Part shown: positions 8,946 to 17,396 of the stretch, piece after piece
Layout of the letters: every line of letters begins with the position of its first letter
How positions within the stretch are numbered: position 1 is the first letter of the stretch
Source: Glomus cerebriforme
Lineage: Eukaryota > Glomeromycota > Glomeromycetes > Glomerales > Glomeraceae
NCBI GenBank assembly: GCA_003550305.1
Contig: QKYT01000336.1
Coordinates: 41,254 to 58,649 of the forward strand
Length of the DNA: 17,396 bases
Direction: 5' to 3'
The notes under the pieces: model-generated
Told to the model about the DNA's origin: nothing
Database searches by the model: none
What the model saw: only the letters and a program-made list of their open reading frames with translations
Program-made: the position numbers and the translations under genes

Positions 8946-10317
8946 GGTATATGTATTTTTATGTTGTTGGGTAGTTGGCGTATATTCTTTATTTAATCTT
9001 TATTTTCGATTTCTAAATTTTAAGAAAAAGGGAAAAAAAAGATAGTTAAAGAAAGTAATTTTTAATGAAAATAAAAAGAAGGTAAATAATAGTAAATTTT
9101 TTTAAAAAAATGAAAAGTTTTTTTAAAGAAAAAAAACGTAATTCCGGGAAAATGAAGAATAAATCGTCTTATTTATATGCCAAATTTGCATTCATGCAGG
9201 TAGTACATTTTAGCCACAAAGTAAATCGATTATTTTTTGTAACACTTCAAACTTTTGAAAAAAAAAAGAAAAGTTTGTCTGTATGCAAATAAATATGACC
9301 GACCTTAAAACCGGGTAGAGGGGAAGAAGTTAGCTTTTTATGTGCAAGTCAAAAAAACCTTGTTCAACCGAAAGCCATTATTTTGTCCGTCGTAACACAA
9401 AATTCTTCCATAATTTTGTACCATGAGCGTTTGCACGGTACGAATAATTTCCGGATTTTATGTAAATAAGGATATTGCACAGCATTAATGATCTTCGAGG
9501 CGCAGACTTTATTCGGTCAAATAATGAAATTGCTTAGTAATTCAATGTACGAATTGCATATTTTACAAAGAAATTTTTGAAAAAAAATAAATAAATAGTT
9601 TCATATTTTTCATGCCTTTTCGTTCCTCCCGGAAAAATTTAAAAATTATAAACAAGTTTAATATATCTCATATATATCTGTATGTTTCATATTATATTTA
9701 ATTCTTTTATAGCTAGAACGGCTAGCTTAAACCTTCGCTGCGCCATACAGGAAACGCCACACCGTTTATTTTTCTCAGATGAATATAATAAAGCTTTGAG
9801 CATTTATTCATCTTAATAAGGTCGGTATCAAATTATTTTAATTATTAGAAACTTTGTTATTAAATCAAAGGAATTATTGATTTTATTTTTCAAGCTTCCA
9901 AAAGTGATATCAGATATATGACATAATCTCAATCATTCTATAATTAAATCGGGTAAATGATTAAACTAAAGTATAAAAAGTATCAATCATATTTACGCTG
10001 ATTTTCTGCTGACACAACATTTATGGAGTAAAATATATATAATAAAATAGTTTTTTTTATTTGTAAATTTTACGCCAACTTTTTTTTTAATGAATTTCCC
10101 TTTTTAACTTTTTGAAATTATTCTACCTTTTCTCACTAGATAATTGTTTTCTTCCTTTTTTCAGCGTCAAGGTAACGTTTAAAATCATTATAATCCAATT
10201 TGGAAATATGAAATCAAATTTTTTTTTGTTTTTTTTTTTTAAACTTAACCACCTATTTTCATAAATTTCTAGATTTTTATAAAAATTTAAATTCGAGTCG
10301 AATCGAGTCGATTTAAT
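8946..10317. promoter_or_regulatory. Divergent intergenic region between BTB-TLDc and F-box genes
   Basis: This 1.37 kb region must contain the promoters of both flanking genes. AGTTGGCGTA occurs at 8973-8982, about 30 bp before the BTB start, and again inverted at 10071-10080, about 240 bp before the F-box start. A short hairpin ACAAAATT-cttccat-AATTTTGT lies at 9397-9419. Islands at 9290-9500 and 9700-9790 are less A/T-biased than the rest. A 60-codon frame at 9110-9292 is lysine-rich from A runs and shows no family motif, so I do not call it a gene. A T-rich tract ending in CAG near 10150-10165 could be a 5' UTR splice acceptor, which is unproven. Confidence 0.55.
10293..10311 (+). repeat. 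TCGAGTCGA direct repeat just before the F-box start
   Basis: TCGAGTCGA occurs twice (10293-10301 and 10303-10311) with a 10-bp period and ends 6 bp before the ATG. It stands out in otherwise A/T-only sequence. It may lie in the 5' leader or core promoter; a TATAAAAA at 10278-10285 is just upstream. Function is unknown. Confidence 0.6.
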
Positions 10318-11967
10318 ATGGCATCATATTTACCGGTTGAATGTATTAGAGAAATTTTAGAATATCTTCATGATGATACAAGTTCCTTGCACTCTAGTCT
10401 TTTGGTAAATCGTAGCTGGTGTGAAATCACTATTCCAATATTGTGGAGGAATCCATTTGGTAGAGATTTAACATCTGATCGTTACAGATTGCTGATGAAC
10501 ATTTATATTTCTCGCCTTACAACGGAAGAATTTGCTATCGAATCAACTACCACACCTATCATGTCAAATGAAAGCTCAACCTTCAACTATGCTACACTCT
10601 TACGAGTTTTTGATTGTGAAAAGATTTTTTTAGCGCTTCATTGTTGGGCGGCTCATCTCTCCTCTCTTCGTTTGTTCAAATCTTTGATTCAGCATTTTAT
10701 TGTCAATTCCCCAAAATTTGATCGAATTGATTTTAAGAGGACTATGCTTTTTAACGATAATATTTTTTTATTTCCTGGGGCGAGACAAAGTCTTTCAAAA
10801 TTGCGTAATTGTAGTTTCTCTGGGGAATATACAAAAGGGTTGATTGATTCTTGTGCAACTATAGCAAAAGATATTCGCTACATATCTTTTCGCTGTCTCG
10901 AACCTTTATATTCTAATGGTGATGATATTATAACATCGGACTCTTCAATGGATGGCTTGGCTCGTTTAATAAAATCTCAAAGACATTTAAAGAAAATTCT
11001 TTTATCAGATGGAAGATACAACACAATATTTAAGAGTGAAATTTTTGATGCTTTAACTACTCAATCTGATACGTTGACTGCAATCAAATTTTTGTCAATT
11101 AATTTTCATGAAAATTTTCCTTTAAAACAATTATTAGTTTGCAATAATTTAAAAGTTCTCAAAATTGTTAATTGCAAAAATTATGGAAATTGTATTAAAA
11201 TAACAGGAAAACCACAACAATTTCATCAATTGAAAGCCATCACTTTTAGTTCCAGCAGACTTCCTTTTGATCTTTACAGAAAATTAATCTCTCTTGCGGG
11301 ATGTTCTTTACAAACTGTTATTTTGATGGGAAAAGTGTTCACAGAATCTAACGCACAGGCCGCTTTTAATCTCTCTTCAAACTTTATGCTTGTGCCGTTT
11401 ATTGAAATGTGTCCAAATATTAAACAATTTTTAGCATGTGTAAATGAAAACCAAATAATTTATTTACCAGCTTTTTTACGTTCATGTAGGAATTTGAAAC
11501 GCATAAGTCTTTATGATTCGAAATATCAATCTCGATCTTTTCATTCATCAACTAGAGACATGCAAACTATTAATGTTGAAAAATTATTAGCGGAAATCGG
11601 ACGAGCGATGCCATCTTCATTAATTAAATTCAATGTTAATATGAATTGGAAATTTAGTGCTGAAGTCCTTGGATCATTTTTACGAAATCTTAGTGATGCT
11701 TCAACAACTTTATCTAATGATGTTACAAGAAAGGATATAGGGGTTTTGGGGACAACTCAATTACAAAGACTATCTTTCCAATTTTGTACATGTATAACCG
11801 ATGAACATATGGAAATGTTTTATACATATCCTATTAAGAGTTTAAATACTTTAAAGATTAGAGGTGCTGAAGGTATTAGTGAGGATGGGTTTAGGAAATT
11901 GGTAGATTTCTTTGGAGATTGTGTTGGTGTACCTCAAAAATTCAGAAAGCAGAAAGGAGGAGAATAA
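10318..11967 (+). CDS. F-box protein with leucine-rich repeats, 549 aa, single exon
   Basis: The ATG at 10318 is preceded by an in-frame TAA (10288-10290), so this start is well bounded. The N-terminus (residues 3-47) is an F-box: YLPVECIREILEYL, then SSLLVNRSWCEITIPILWRN, with the conserved LP, I..IL, C-terminal W and LW pattern. F-box proteins bind Skp1 and bring substrates to SCF ubiquitin ligases. The remainder contains irregular leucine-rich repeats, for example LKVLKIVNCKN (278-288), LKAITFSSSRLP (305-316), LQTVILMG (331-338), NLKRISLYD (392-400), LQRLSFQFCTCITDEHMEMF (482-501) and LNTLKIRGAEGISEDGF (509-525). The last two resemble AMN1-type repeats and probably form the substrate-binding solenoid. 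There is no intron, signal peptide or membrane segment. It lies between two BTB-TLDc genes. The family is strongly expanded in arbuscular mycorrhizal fungi. The specific substrate is unknown. Confidence 0.9.
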   Translation: MASYLPVECIREILEYLHDDTSSLHSSLLVNRSWCEITIPILWRNPFGRDLTSDRYRLLMNIYISRLTTEEFAIESTTTPIMSNESSTFNYATLLRVFDCEKIFLALHCWAAHLSSLRLFKSLIQHFIVNSPKFDRIDFKRTMLFNDNIFLFPGARQSLSKLRNCSFSGEYTKGLIDSCATIAKDIRYISFRCLEPLYSNGDDIITSDSSMDGLARLIKSQRHLKKILLSDGRYNTIFKSEIFDALTTQSDTLTAIKFLSINFHENFPLKQLLVCNNLKVLKIVNCKNYGNCIKITGKPQQFHQLKAITFSSSRLPFDLYRKLISLAGCSLQTVILMGKVFTESNAQAAFNLSSNFMLVPFIEMCPNIKQFLACVNENQIIYLPAFLRSCRNLKRISLYDSKYQSRSFHSSTRDMQTINVEKLLAEIGRAMPSSLIKFNVNMNWKFSAEVLGSFLRNLSDASTTLSNDVTRKDIGVLGTTQLQRLSFQFCTCITDEHMEMFYTYPIKSLNTLKIRGAEGISEDGFRKLVDFFGDCVGVPQKFRKQKGGE

Positions 11968-13151
11968 AAAATGAAAGACAAAAATGGTAGTGTTTAAATT
12001 AACTGTATGTGATTCTCTCGAGGCAACATTTTAGAAAGTATCAGTATATGTATAGTATTTCAAAAGAGGAGAAAATAAGTCTTAAAGAACGAAATATTAT
12101 GAAAACTGGAGAACGTTTTATAACTAATTATTATTTGTAGAATTATAATTATTTGTCGAATATACTTTGTACATAAATTTAATGTAAATATATCACTTAA
12201 TTTTACATCTAACTTTTTTTTCCATTAATTATTAAAAAATTTTATATAATTTTTTGCTGTAAGCGTCAAAAATATCAGTAGTTCCAAAAATAAGCCGTAG
12301 GATTATGCGATAATTTTGGCCCGCGTTATGATGAGCTTGATGTGCAAATAGGGTCTTATATTATTTAATTTTACACCTTTTGTTCCTTTTATAGGTTAGG
12401 GTGGGAAACATTATATAAAGTAACCCAAAAATTTGCTGAAAAAAAAGGTGTTCGAATGTTCGATGTACAGTACTTCATTTAAATATATAATATGGTAGGT
12501 TTGGCTTTAATAATATTACTTAAATTTTTATTAATTTACGAATTGGTTATTAAAATGCGATATTTCTCGCTTTTGACTAATGATTATATTTTTCTTTGTG
12601 TTATTGGACGTAACACAACTAAAATGTTTAATGATAGAAGCTTGGACGGTTAAAAGATAATTAATTTACCTTTAAAAAATTGCGTTAAAATTTCAATATT
12701 TTATTTCCAAGATCTAATTTATTCGTATAATTAATTATGTGATTTATTTCAGTTTGCAAAATGAGGTTTGCCCAATCATAGCATAGACATGTGCGCATAT
12801 TTTATATTTTTCTATCTAAATTTTGATTATGTAACTGGGTATAAATTCGGAATTAAAAGCAAATTGAATACAAAATTTTTAATTTGATATATCAAACAAG
12901 CTTTGAAAATAATCCTGCTAAATTTTTCTTCAATATCATTAAATTCATATTTTAAAAAAGAATTACGTAATGATTTAAGAATGTTGTACCTAATACCTGA
13001 TTCAAAACTGGAACATATTACTGACAATTCTCATACTACTGCATGTGGCATACGCAATAATTGGCGTATTACCAAATATAATTTACTCATATTTAACCAT
13101 ACAAAAAACAATATTTCCCAAATTTAAAACTTTATTTTTTAAAAACCAAAA
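11968..13151. other. Spacer between F-box gene and second BTB-TLDc gene
   Basis: This must hold the F-box 3' UTR and the promoter of the downstream BTB gene. No convincing gene is present; overlapping 66- and 74-codon frames at 12827-13127 on opposite strands lack motifs. An island at 12290-12480 is less A/T-biased and includes GCGATAATTTTGGCC (12307-12321), similar to a motif at 4847-4862. It also contains GTACAGTAC (12464-12472), which recurs near 15642. An inverted repeat lies close to the BTB start (described separately). Confidence 0.5.
13050..13069. promoter_or_regulatory. ATACGC-N8-GCGTAT inverted repeat upstream of BTB-TLDc gene 2
   Basis: A perfect 6-bp inverted repeat with an 8-bp spacer lies 82-101 bp before the ATG at 13152. 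Its right half, TTGGCGTAT (13061-13069), is identical to a 9-mer at 8975-8983 about 30 bp before the start of the other BTB-TLDc gene. This is a candidate transcription-factor site; the regulator is unknown. Confidence 0.35.
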
Positions 13152-14651
13152 ATGTCGACTCAATTTTTTTCGAAATTAAGTCAAAATTATATTGAATTAT
13201 TGAAAGATGATGAATATTATGATATTACTATTGAAATTGGTGAAGATCCTAACGTAAAAATATTTCGTGCTCATATGAACATTTTGTGTTACCGTTCTCC
13301 ATATTTACGACGAGAATTGGCTACAAGAAATAAAAAGAATAATGATAATGTTTTGGCTCATATTAGATTACCAAATATATCACCTGAGATCTTTCCGATT
13401 ATTTTAGAGTAAGTTATATGTAATAAATAAACATGTATACTCAAATTATAACTTAACTTTTTTTAAAATAGGTATATTTATGGTGGTATTCTTTCGTTGA
13501 ATGGGCGTGACGTTTCAGATCTTCTTAAAATTTTGGCTGTTGCGGATGAACTTCGTCTTCAGGAATTAGTTAATTATTTACAAAATTATTTAATTGAAAA
13601 TCATTCAGAGTTGATAGAACAACATTTTGGATTTGCTCAACAAATTAGCTCACAATCCAATAATTTATTACAACTTCAAGAATTTTGTACAAATTTAATG
13701 GCTCAATCTCCTGAAAAAATACTTAAATCATTTGATTTCACTTTGCTTCCCGAAAAATCTTTAATTCAACTTATTAAAAAAGATAATTTACAAATGAAAG
13801 AAATTGAAGTTTGGGAACATGTATTAAAATGGGGTCTTGCACAAAATCAAACTCTCATTTCAGATCCTGATACTTGGACTGATGATGATTTCCAAACAAT
13901 GAAAATTACTCTACAAAATTGTTTACCTTTGATTAGATTTTTTTGTCTATCTGATAAAGAATTCTTAAAAAAAGTTCGTCCATATAAAAAACTCTTAAAT
14001 AGACAACTTTATGAAAATTTAATAAACTCTTTTATGGATCCTGATTTTGAACCAACTGATGACATTTTACTTCCTAGAAACGTTAAAATTGATGGAATTA
14101 TTGATTCAAAAATTGTTAACAATTTGAGTATTATTTCAACTATTTCAAGACATATTGACAAAGTATTCATCAACAATAAATTTGTTCATTTAAGAGAATT
14201 ATATTTACCATACAAATTTGAATTATTGTTAAGAGGAAGCGGAGATGGATTTACTCCTAAAAAGTTTCATGAATTATGCGATGGTAAACTTAAAACTGTT
14301 ACATTTATAAAGGTTAAAGGAAAAGAAGAAATTATTGGTGGTTATAACCCTTTAACATGGGAATCCTCTAAAACTTGGGGTAAAACTAGTGATAGCTTTA
14401 TTTTTTCTTTTAAAAATGATAACATTAAAGATGCAATTATCAGTAATGTAAAAGATACAGATCGTGCATTAGCTTATAACCCTAAATGTGGTCCAAAGTT
14501 TGGTTATGATATTATTATACAGGCTTCTGATGAATTTACAAATTATAATAGTATTAATTGTGAACTATTTTATTATGAAAAAAGGATAAGAAATACTAAT
14601 GAAAAAATTTCAATAGAAGATTATGAAATATTTCAAATTATTAAGAAATAA
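13152..14651 (+). CDS. BTB-BACK-TLDc protein, 478 aa, two exons
   Basis: Proposed exons are 13152-13408 and 13472-14651 (257 + 1180 nt, 479 codons including TAA). The ATG has A at -3 and an in-frame TAA lies 9 nt upstream (13140-13142). The BTB/POZ domain (about residues 12-115) has YYDITIEIGED, FRAHMNILCYRSPYLRREL, HIRLPNISPEIFPIIL and, across the splice, EYIYGG. The BACK region (about 125-260) includes LLPEKSLIQLI, EIEVWEHVLKWGLAQ and LPLIRFF. The TLDc domain (about 313-478) is canonical for the fungal family: FELLLRGSGDGFTPKKFHEL, then IIGGYNPLTW (373-382), DSFIFSF and a C-terminal YEIFQIIKK. A Cullin-3 adaptor role with a TLDc effector end is inferred from the family; the substrate is unknown. 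No signal peptide or membrane segment is seen. It follows the F-box gene on the same strand. Confidence 0.9.
13409..13471 (+). other. Intron of BTB-TLDc gene 2 (63 nt, phase 2)
   Basis: The donor is GA|GTAAGT and the acceptor is AAAATAG|G, with a branch-like CTTAAC at 13452-13457, about 14 nt before the acceptor. Splicing keeps the frame and completes the BTB motif as PIILEYIYGGILSL. Without splicing the first exon runs into a TAA at 13410-13412. Position and phase match the intron of the minus-strand paralogue. Confidence 0.9.
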
Positions 14652-15120
14652 GTGTGATATTCATATTGAATATAAAGAATTACAAATTTAATTTTGATTA
14701 ATTTTATGTACATTTTTTTTTTTTTACGTAAATTCTTTCTCTGATAAATTTGGTCATATGTAATTTTCAATAGTTATGTTTAGTTAGAAAAAAATTCGAA
14801 ATTTTTTTGTAACGAATTTGATTACATTTCATTGATATCTTTAATTGACAATCTGTATAAAGAATTGGAATCAAATTAAATAAAGAAATTGGATAAAACA
14901 TAAAAAATTTTAGTATGATTGACTTAGTAAAGTCAATAATGTAATTCTTACAAAATTATCGCATTTTGATTTTTGAAATATCTTTGTAAAAAAAAAAAAT
15001 AAAATAAAGTATTGAGGATACATGTTGTCTGTTTTTTTAAAGGAAAGGATCAAGCTTTGTATTCTTTTGCTTAAATAATTTGCCAATTTCATTTTAACAC
15101 ATAAAATCATTAACACTCAC
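14652..15120. other. 3' flank of BTB-TLDc gene 2
   Basis: A+T-rich with several T and A runs and no supportable gene. An AATAAA at 14879-14884, about 230 nt after the stop codon, is a possible polyadenylation signal. The 68-codon minus-strand frame at 14910-15116 has no motif and lies in homopolymer-rich sequence. Confidence 0.5.
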
Positions 15121-16160
15121 ACCTATGGGTGTCCATGTTTAGAAAGTGAATCTATGTTTGTTTTGTGATGAAGAGTTCATCTCACATCAATCAGCCTATT
15201 ATTTACCATGACAGTTGTGGTCGTATCCATCGCAAAAAGATTTCGAAAATTATTTGATTAGAGAAGAAACAAGGTTCAAAGAAAAACTTTCCTCTCTTTG
15301 GACCTTTTTAAGGGAAGAGATTGCAAGGCAAGTCTACAACGGCAAATGAAAGAAAATACCACTACCATCAAATAGAAAATCAAATTCCTGTAAATGATTA
15401 GATTATTGAGAGGGATTTTCTTATAGTCAGACGACCAAAACTACCGAGCAGGCAATGAACCTTATGGAGATTGTTATTATCACACTTATAACTTAGAAAA
15501 TAAAGGCTCTTCAGAATACCTCTCCCATAAAAAGATCTCACAAAGATACCTCGACGGGTAAATCCTCAGTAAGAAAACAAAAAGGATGGTGCTAAAAAAA
15601 ACTTATCGAAGCAAGACCAACTTAATGTTTGAAAATATCATGTACAGTACAATATCTTTATTTATGATCTAGAAATCACATCAAATACATCAATAAGTTC
15701 GAATGTCCATTCACATCTTCACATCCAAGTACCAAATGTCCATTCCAGTTTATTTTATAATAAGTCGAGTCTCTGTTATAAAATACCTGGCAAGATTTAA
15801 ATCTGATGAGCAAAGCCATTTACAATTTTTTTTCTGTGAGAATTCCTCTTGTGTATAAGCCAGCCTCTGCTAAAACCAAACATCAACGCCGGATTTTTTG
15901 ACATTTTCTCTGATCGCACATATTATTTCTACGAACCGATTTTGATTATGCGTCCTGCCATTGAAAAGTGGTCAGATTTAAATAAAAAATAAGTATCTCA
16001 AAATAAAACTGTAATAAACAAGTCCTTCTCAGTTATTTTAGTGTTGTATTTTTTGCGTACATGTACATTAACTTCTAGATTAGGAAGACTAATTTTGAGA
16101 TTTCGTTTTTGCATTAATAATTCATCAATCTTCATGCAGATCGGCGTTAGCCACACTTAT
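15121..16160. other. Less A/T-biased block, possible coding relic of unknown family
   Basis: Homopolymer runs become scarce and C and G clearly rise compared with both sides. Short open stretches occur on the plus strand but in different frames: VNLCLFCDEEFISHQSAYY (near 15146-15210), HQIENQIPVND (near 15366-15400), then IIERDFLIVRRPKLPSRQ (near 15402-15460), and YEPILIMRPAIEKWSDLNKK (near 15931-15990). None extends past about 40 codons without a stop and I do not recognise a family. It may be a decayed gene or transposon. Confidence 0.4.
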
Positions 16161-16513
16161 TGCTATTATTTTTAAACAGAGTTAAACATCACTTAAATAC
16201 CTGATTAATTACGGAAGTTTGTTTAGTCTTCTGAGTCATCTTATTGGAATTCCAGAACTTCCGTCGTGATAAATGCTGGAAAATAAAATTGTTCGAAAAT
16301 GAAATCAAGAAATATGAGAAACACAGAACAAACTGGAAAAAGAACACTACGTTCTCTTTATAAATGTATTTATAAAAAATCACGAATTTCCAGTACTTTT
16401 TTTTGTACCAAGTGACTATTTGCCTCATGATATTTACTGACCGTAAAATCTCAGCTTCATGTACTCTAAATAATAATGTAGACATTTGAGATACTTGACT
16501 TGTCAATTATCAG
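16161..16513. other. Spacer, no supportable gene
   Basis: A 105-codon minus-strand frame (16189-16506) is open but starts at TTG. It contains a hydrophobic phenylalanine-rich middle produced by A-rich template, and shows no family motif. Its first part (QVSQMSTLLFRVHEAEILRS) reads more like protein than the rest and could continue the relic described just to the right. Confidence 0.35.
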
Positions 16514-16676
16514 TTATACGTTGTGCTTCATTAAGGATGAGTAAAATTTTCTTGGCACTTTATTACATGCAGCCATACCAAAATCTGAGGTATACCATTT
16601 AAGATTGGATGCTTTGTTATTGATAGAATCTCCATCTATATTGATCACACCACTGCTAATGATAACTCTGTATTTT
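16514..16676 (-). pseudogene. Possible coding relic on the minus strand, family unknown
   Basis: About 52 codons are open on the minus strand between stops. They contain protein-like sequence such as RVIISSGVINIDGDSINNKA followed by LKWYTSDFGMAACNKVPRK, with mixed charged, glycine and aromatic residues and no homopolymer bias. It ends at a TAA (16514-16516). A neighbouring open stretch in another frame lies just downstream. I cannot name the family. It could be part of a decayed transposon or gene, or a chance frame. Confidence 0.3.
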
Positions 16677-16699
16677 TATGAAATACACTCTACCTCCTT

Positions 16700-17396
16700 C
16701 CATTCTTCATTTAGATCTTATACAATTTAATAATTTCAGTGACTTTAAGAATTTTGACAATATAGATAATATATGATAAAATTTCAGTATCTTGAATTTT
16801 TAAGATTATGTTATATTGCATGATATTCGTGGTAAATTTCCTGTCGAATTTAATAATGGTATTCCAAAAAAGATATCGTGTCCTCATGATTAACTAATGA
16901 TTCAAAAATAAAAAAATTCATTTATTAAAATAAGTTAATTTAAACAAATAATAATTTCTCTGAGTTTTAACATATATAGTATAATCATAGAAACAAAAAT
17001 CCTTGAAAATGACTTTGATTCATTAATACCTTGATTTCCCTTAACCTTGATTGGCAATTACTAACTAATTATAAATTGATGAGCAATCTAATTATTACAA
17101 GAATCAATAGATTTGTTACACATCACCCTCATCTAGTTATAATAAAAGGGAATTTTTTTATAACCAGCTAAATAAAGTAAAGTTGGTGTTTGTTCGCTAT
17201 TAATATTAATAAGTATTAATTAATATTAACACCCAAGTTGCACGACGAGGACGTCAACACCATTTGCAACTCAAAAAATGTTTAAATTCACTTTGATATT
17301 TACAGTGAATTAATTCATAAGAAACCAGATTTTAATTTACAGCAAGTCAATTTTAAAAAGATCTATCTCATCCTTATATAACCTCTCGTCTAGAGA
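16700..17396. other. A+T-rich right end, no supportable gene
   Basis: No open frame of note on either strand. The only structure I see is the nested inverted-repeat patch at 17184-17271, listed separately. Confidence 0.55.
17184..17271. repeat. Nested inverted repeats (TGGTGTT...AACACCA)
   Basis: GGTGTT (17185-17190) pairs with AACACC (17228-17233), and between them ATTAATATTAAT (17199-17210) can pair imperfectly with the ATTAATTAATATT run at 17215-17227. TGGTGTT (17184-17190) also pairs with AACACCA (17256-17262). AGTTGCA (17236-17242) pairs with TGCAACT (17265-17271). This could be a tiny MITE-like element or a chance fold in A+T-rich DNA. Confidence 0.4.

Noticed and set aside
9110..9292. 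60-codon plus-strand frame beginning MKSFFKEKKR
   Set aside because: Lysine and phenylalanine come from A and T runs. It sits in the divergent promoter region and has no homology cue.
12440..12475. tRNA-like T-loop (GTTCGAAT)
   Set aside because: No matching stems, anticodon arm or acceptor stem could be built around it. The similar GTTCGAATG near 15697 fails for the same reason.
12827..13127. Overlapping 66- and 74-codon frames on opposite strands
   Set aside because: Mutually overlapping frames with no motif, directly upstream of the BTB gene where a promoter is expected.
16189..16506. 105-codon minus-strand frame as an intact gene with membrane segment
   Set aside because: It starts at TTG, and its hydrophobic part reflects A-rich template. 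There is no family motif and no supporting signal for an intact gene.

Overview
This window looks like nuclear DNA of a fungus, most likely an arbuscular mycorrhizal fungus of the Rhizophagus type. Three things point that way. The DNA is extremely A+T rich, with long poly-A/poly-T runs. The genes have short GT-AG introns. The gene content (BTB-BACK-TLDc proteins, an F-box/leucine-rich-repeat protein, a decayed Helitron with a PIF1-type helicase) matches families known to be greatly expanded in that lineage. The species call is inference from gene content and composition; no marker gene is present.

Layout. Positions 1-2240 hold no gene I can support, apart from a nine-copy minisatellite at 1497-1689. 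Positions 2242-4280 hold a heavily decayed plus-strand Helitron: a Rep/helicase-like N-terminal part, a middle part, then a PIF1 helicase with Walker A, Walker B and motif III still readable but split across frames and stops. Positions 4281-7392 are A+T-rich spacer with a cluster of short hairpins (5644-5908) and two GAT-type triplet tracts.

The gene-bearing core is 7393-14651. It holds a minus-strand BTB-BACK-TLDc gene (7393-8945, one intron), a divergent 1.37 kb intergenic region, a single-exon F-box gene (10318-11967, plus strand), a 1.18 kb spacer, and a second BTB-BACK-TLDc gene (13152-14651, plus strand, one intron). With the introns I propose, both BTB genes encode exactly 478 residues and carry their intron at the same place: phase 2, just before the Y-[IV]-Y-G motif of the BTB domain. 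They are therefore members of one paralogous family, although the first has a clearly diverged TLDc domain.

Positions 14652-17396 hold no intact gene. Positions 15121-16160 have fewer homopolymer runs than the surrounding spacer, and 16514-16676 has an open minus-strand stretch; both may be decayed coding sequence of unknown origin.

Functional reading (family knowledge plus inference): BTB proteins are usually substrate adaptors of Cullin-3 ubiquitin ligases and F-box proteins are adaptors of SCF (Cullin-1) ligases. The core may therefore be a small cluster of ubiquitin-ligase adaptors of the kind amplified in these fungi. Nothing here is bacterial or phage-like, and I found no convincing RNA gene or CRISPR array. 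I did not find a clear new multi-gene system. The best leads are the paired BTB-TLDc genes with a promoter motif shared around the cluster, and the unidentified coding relics at the right end.
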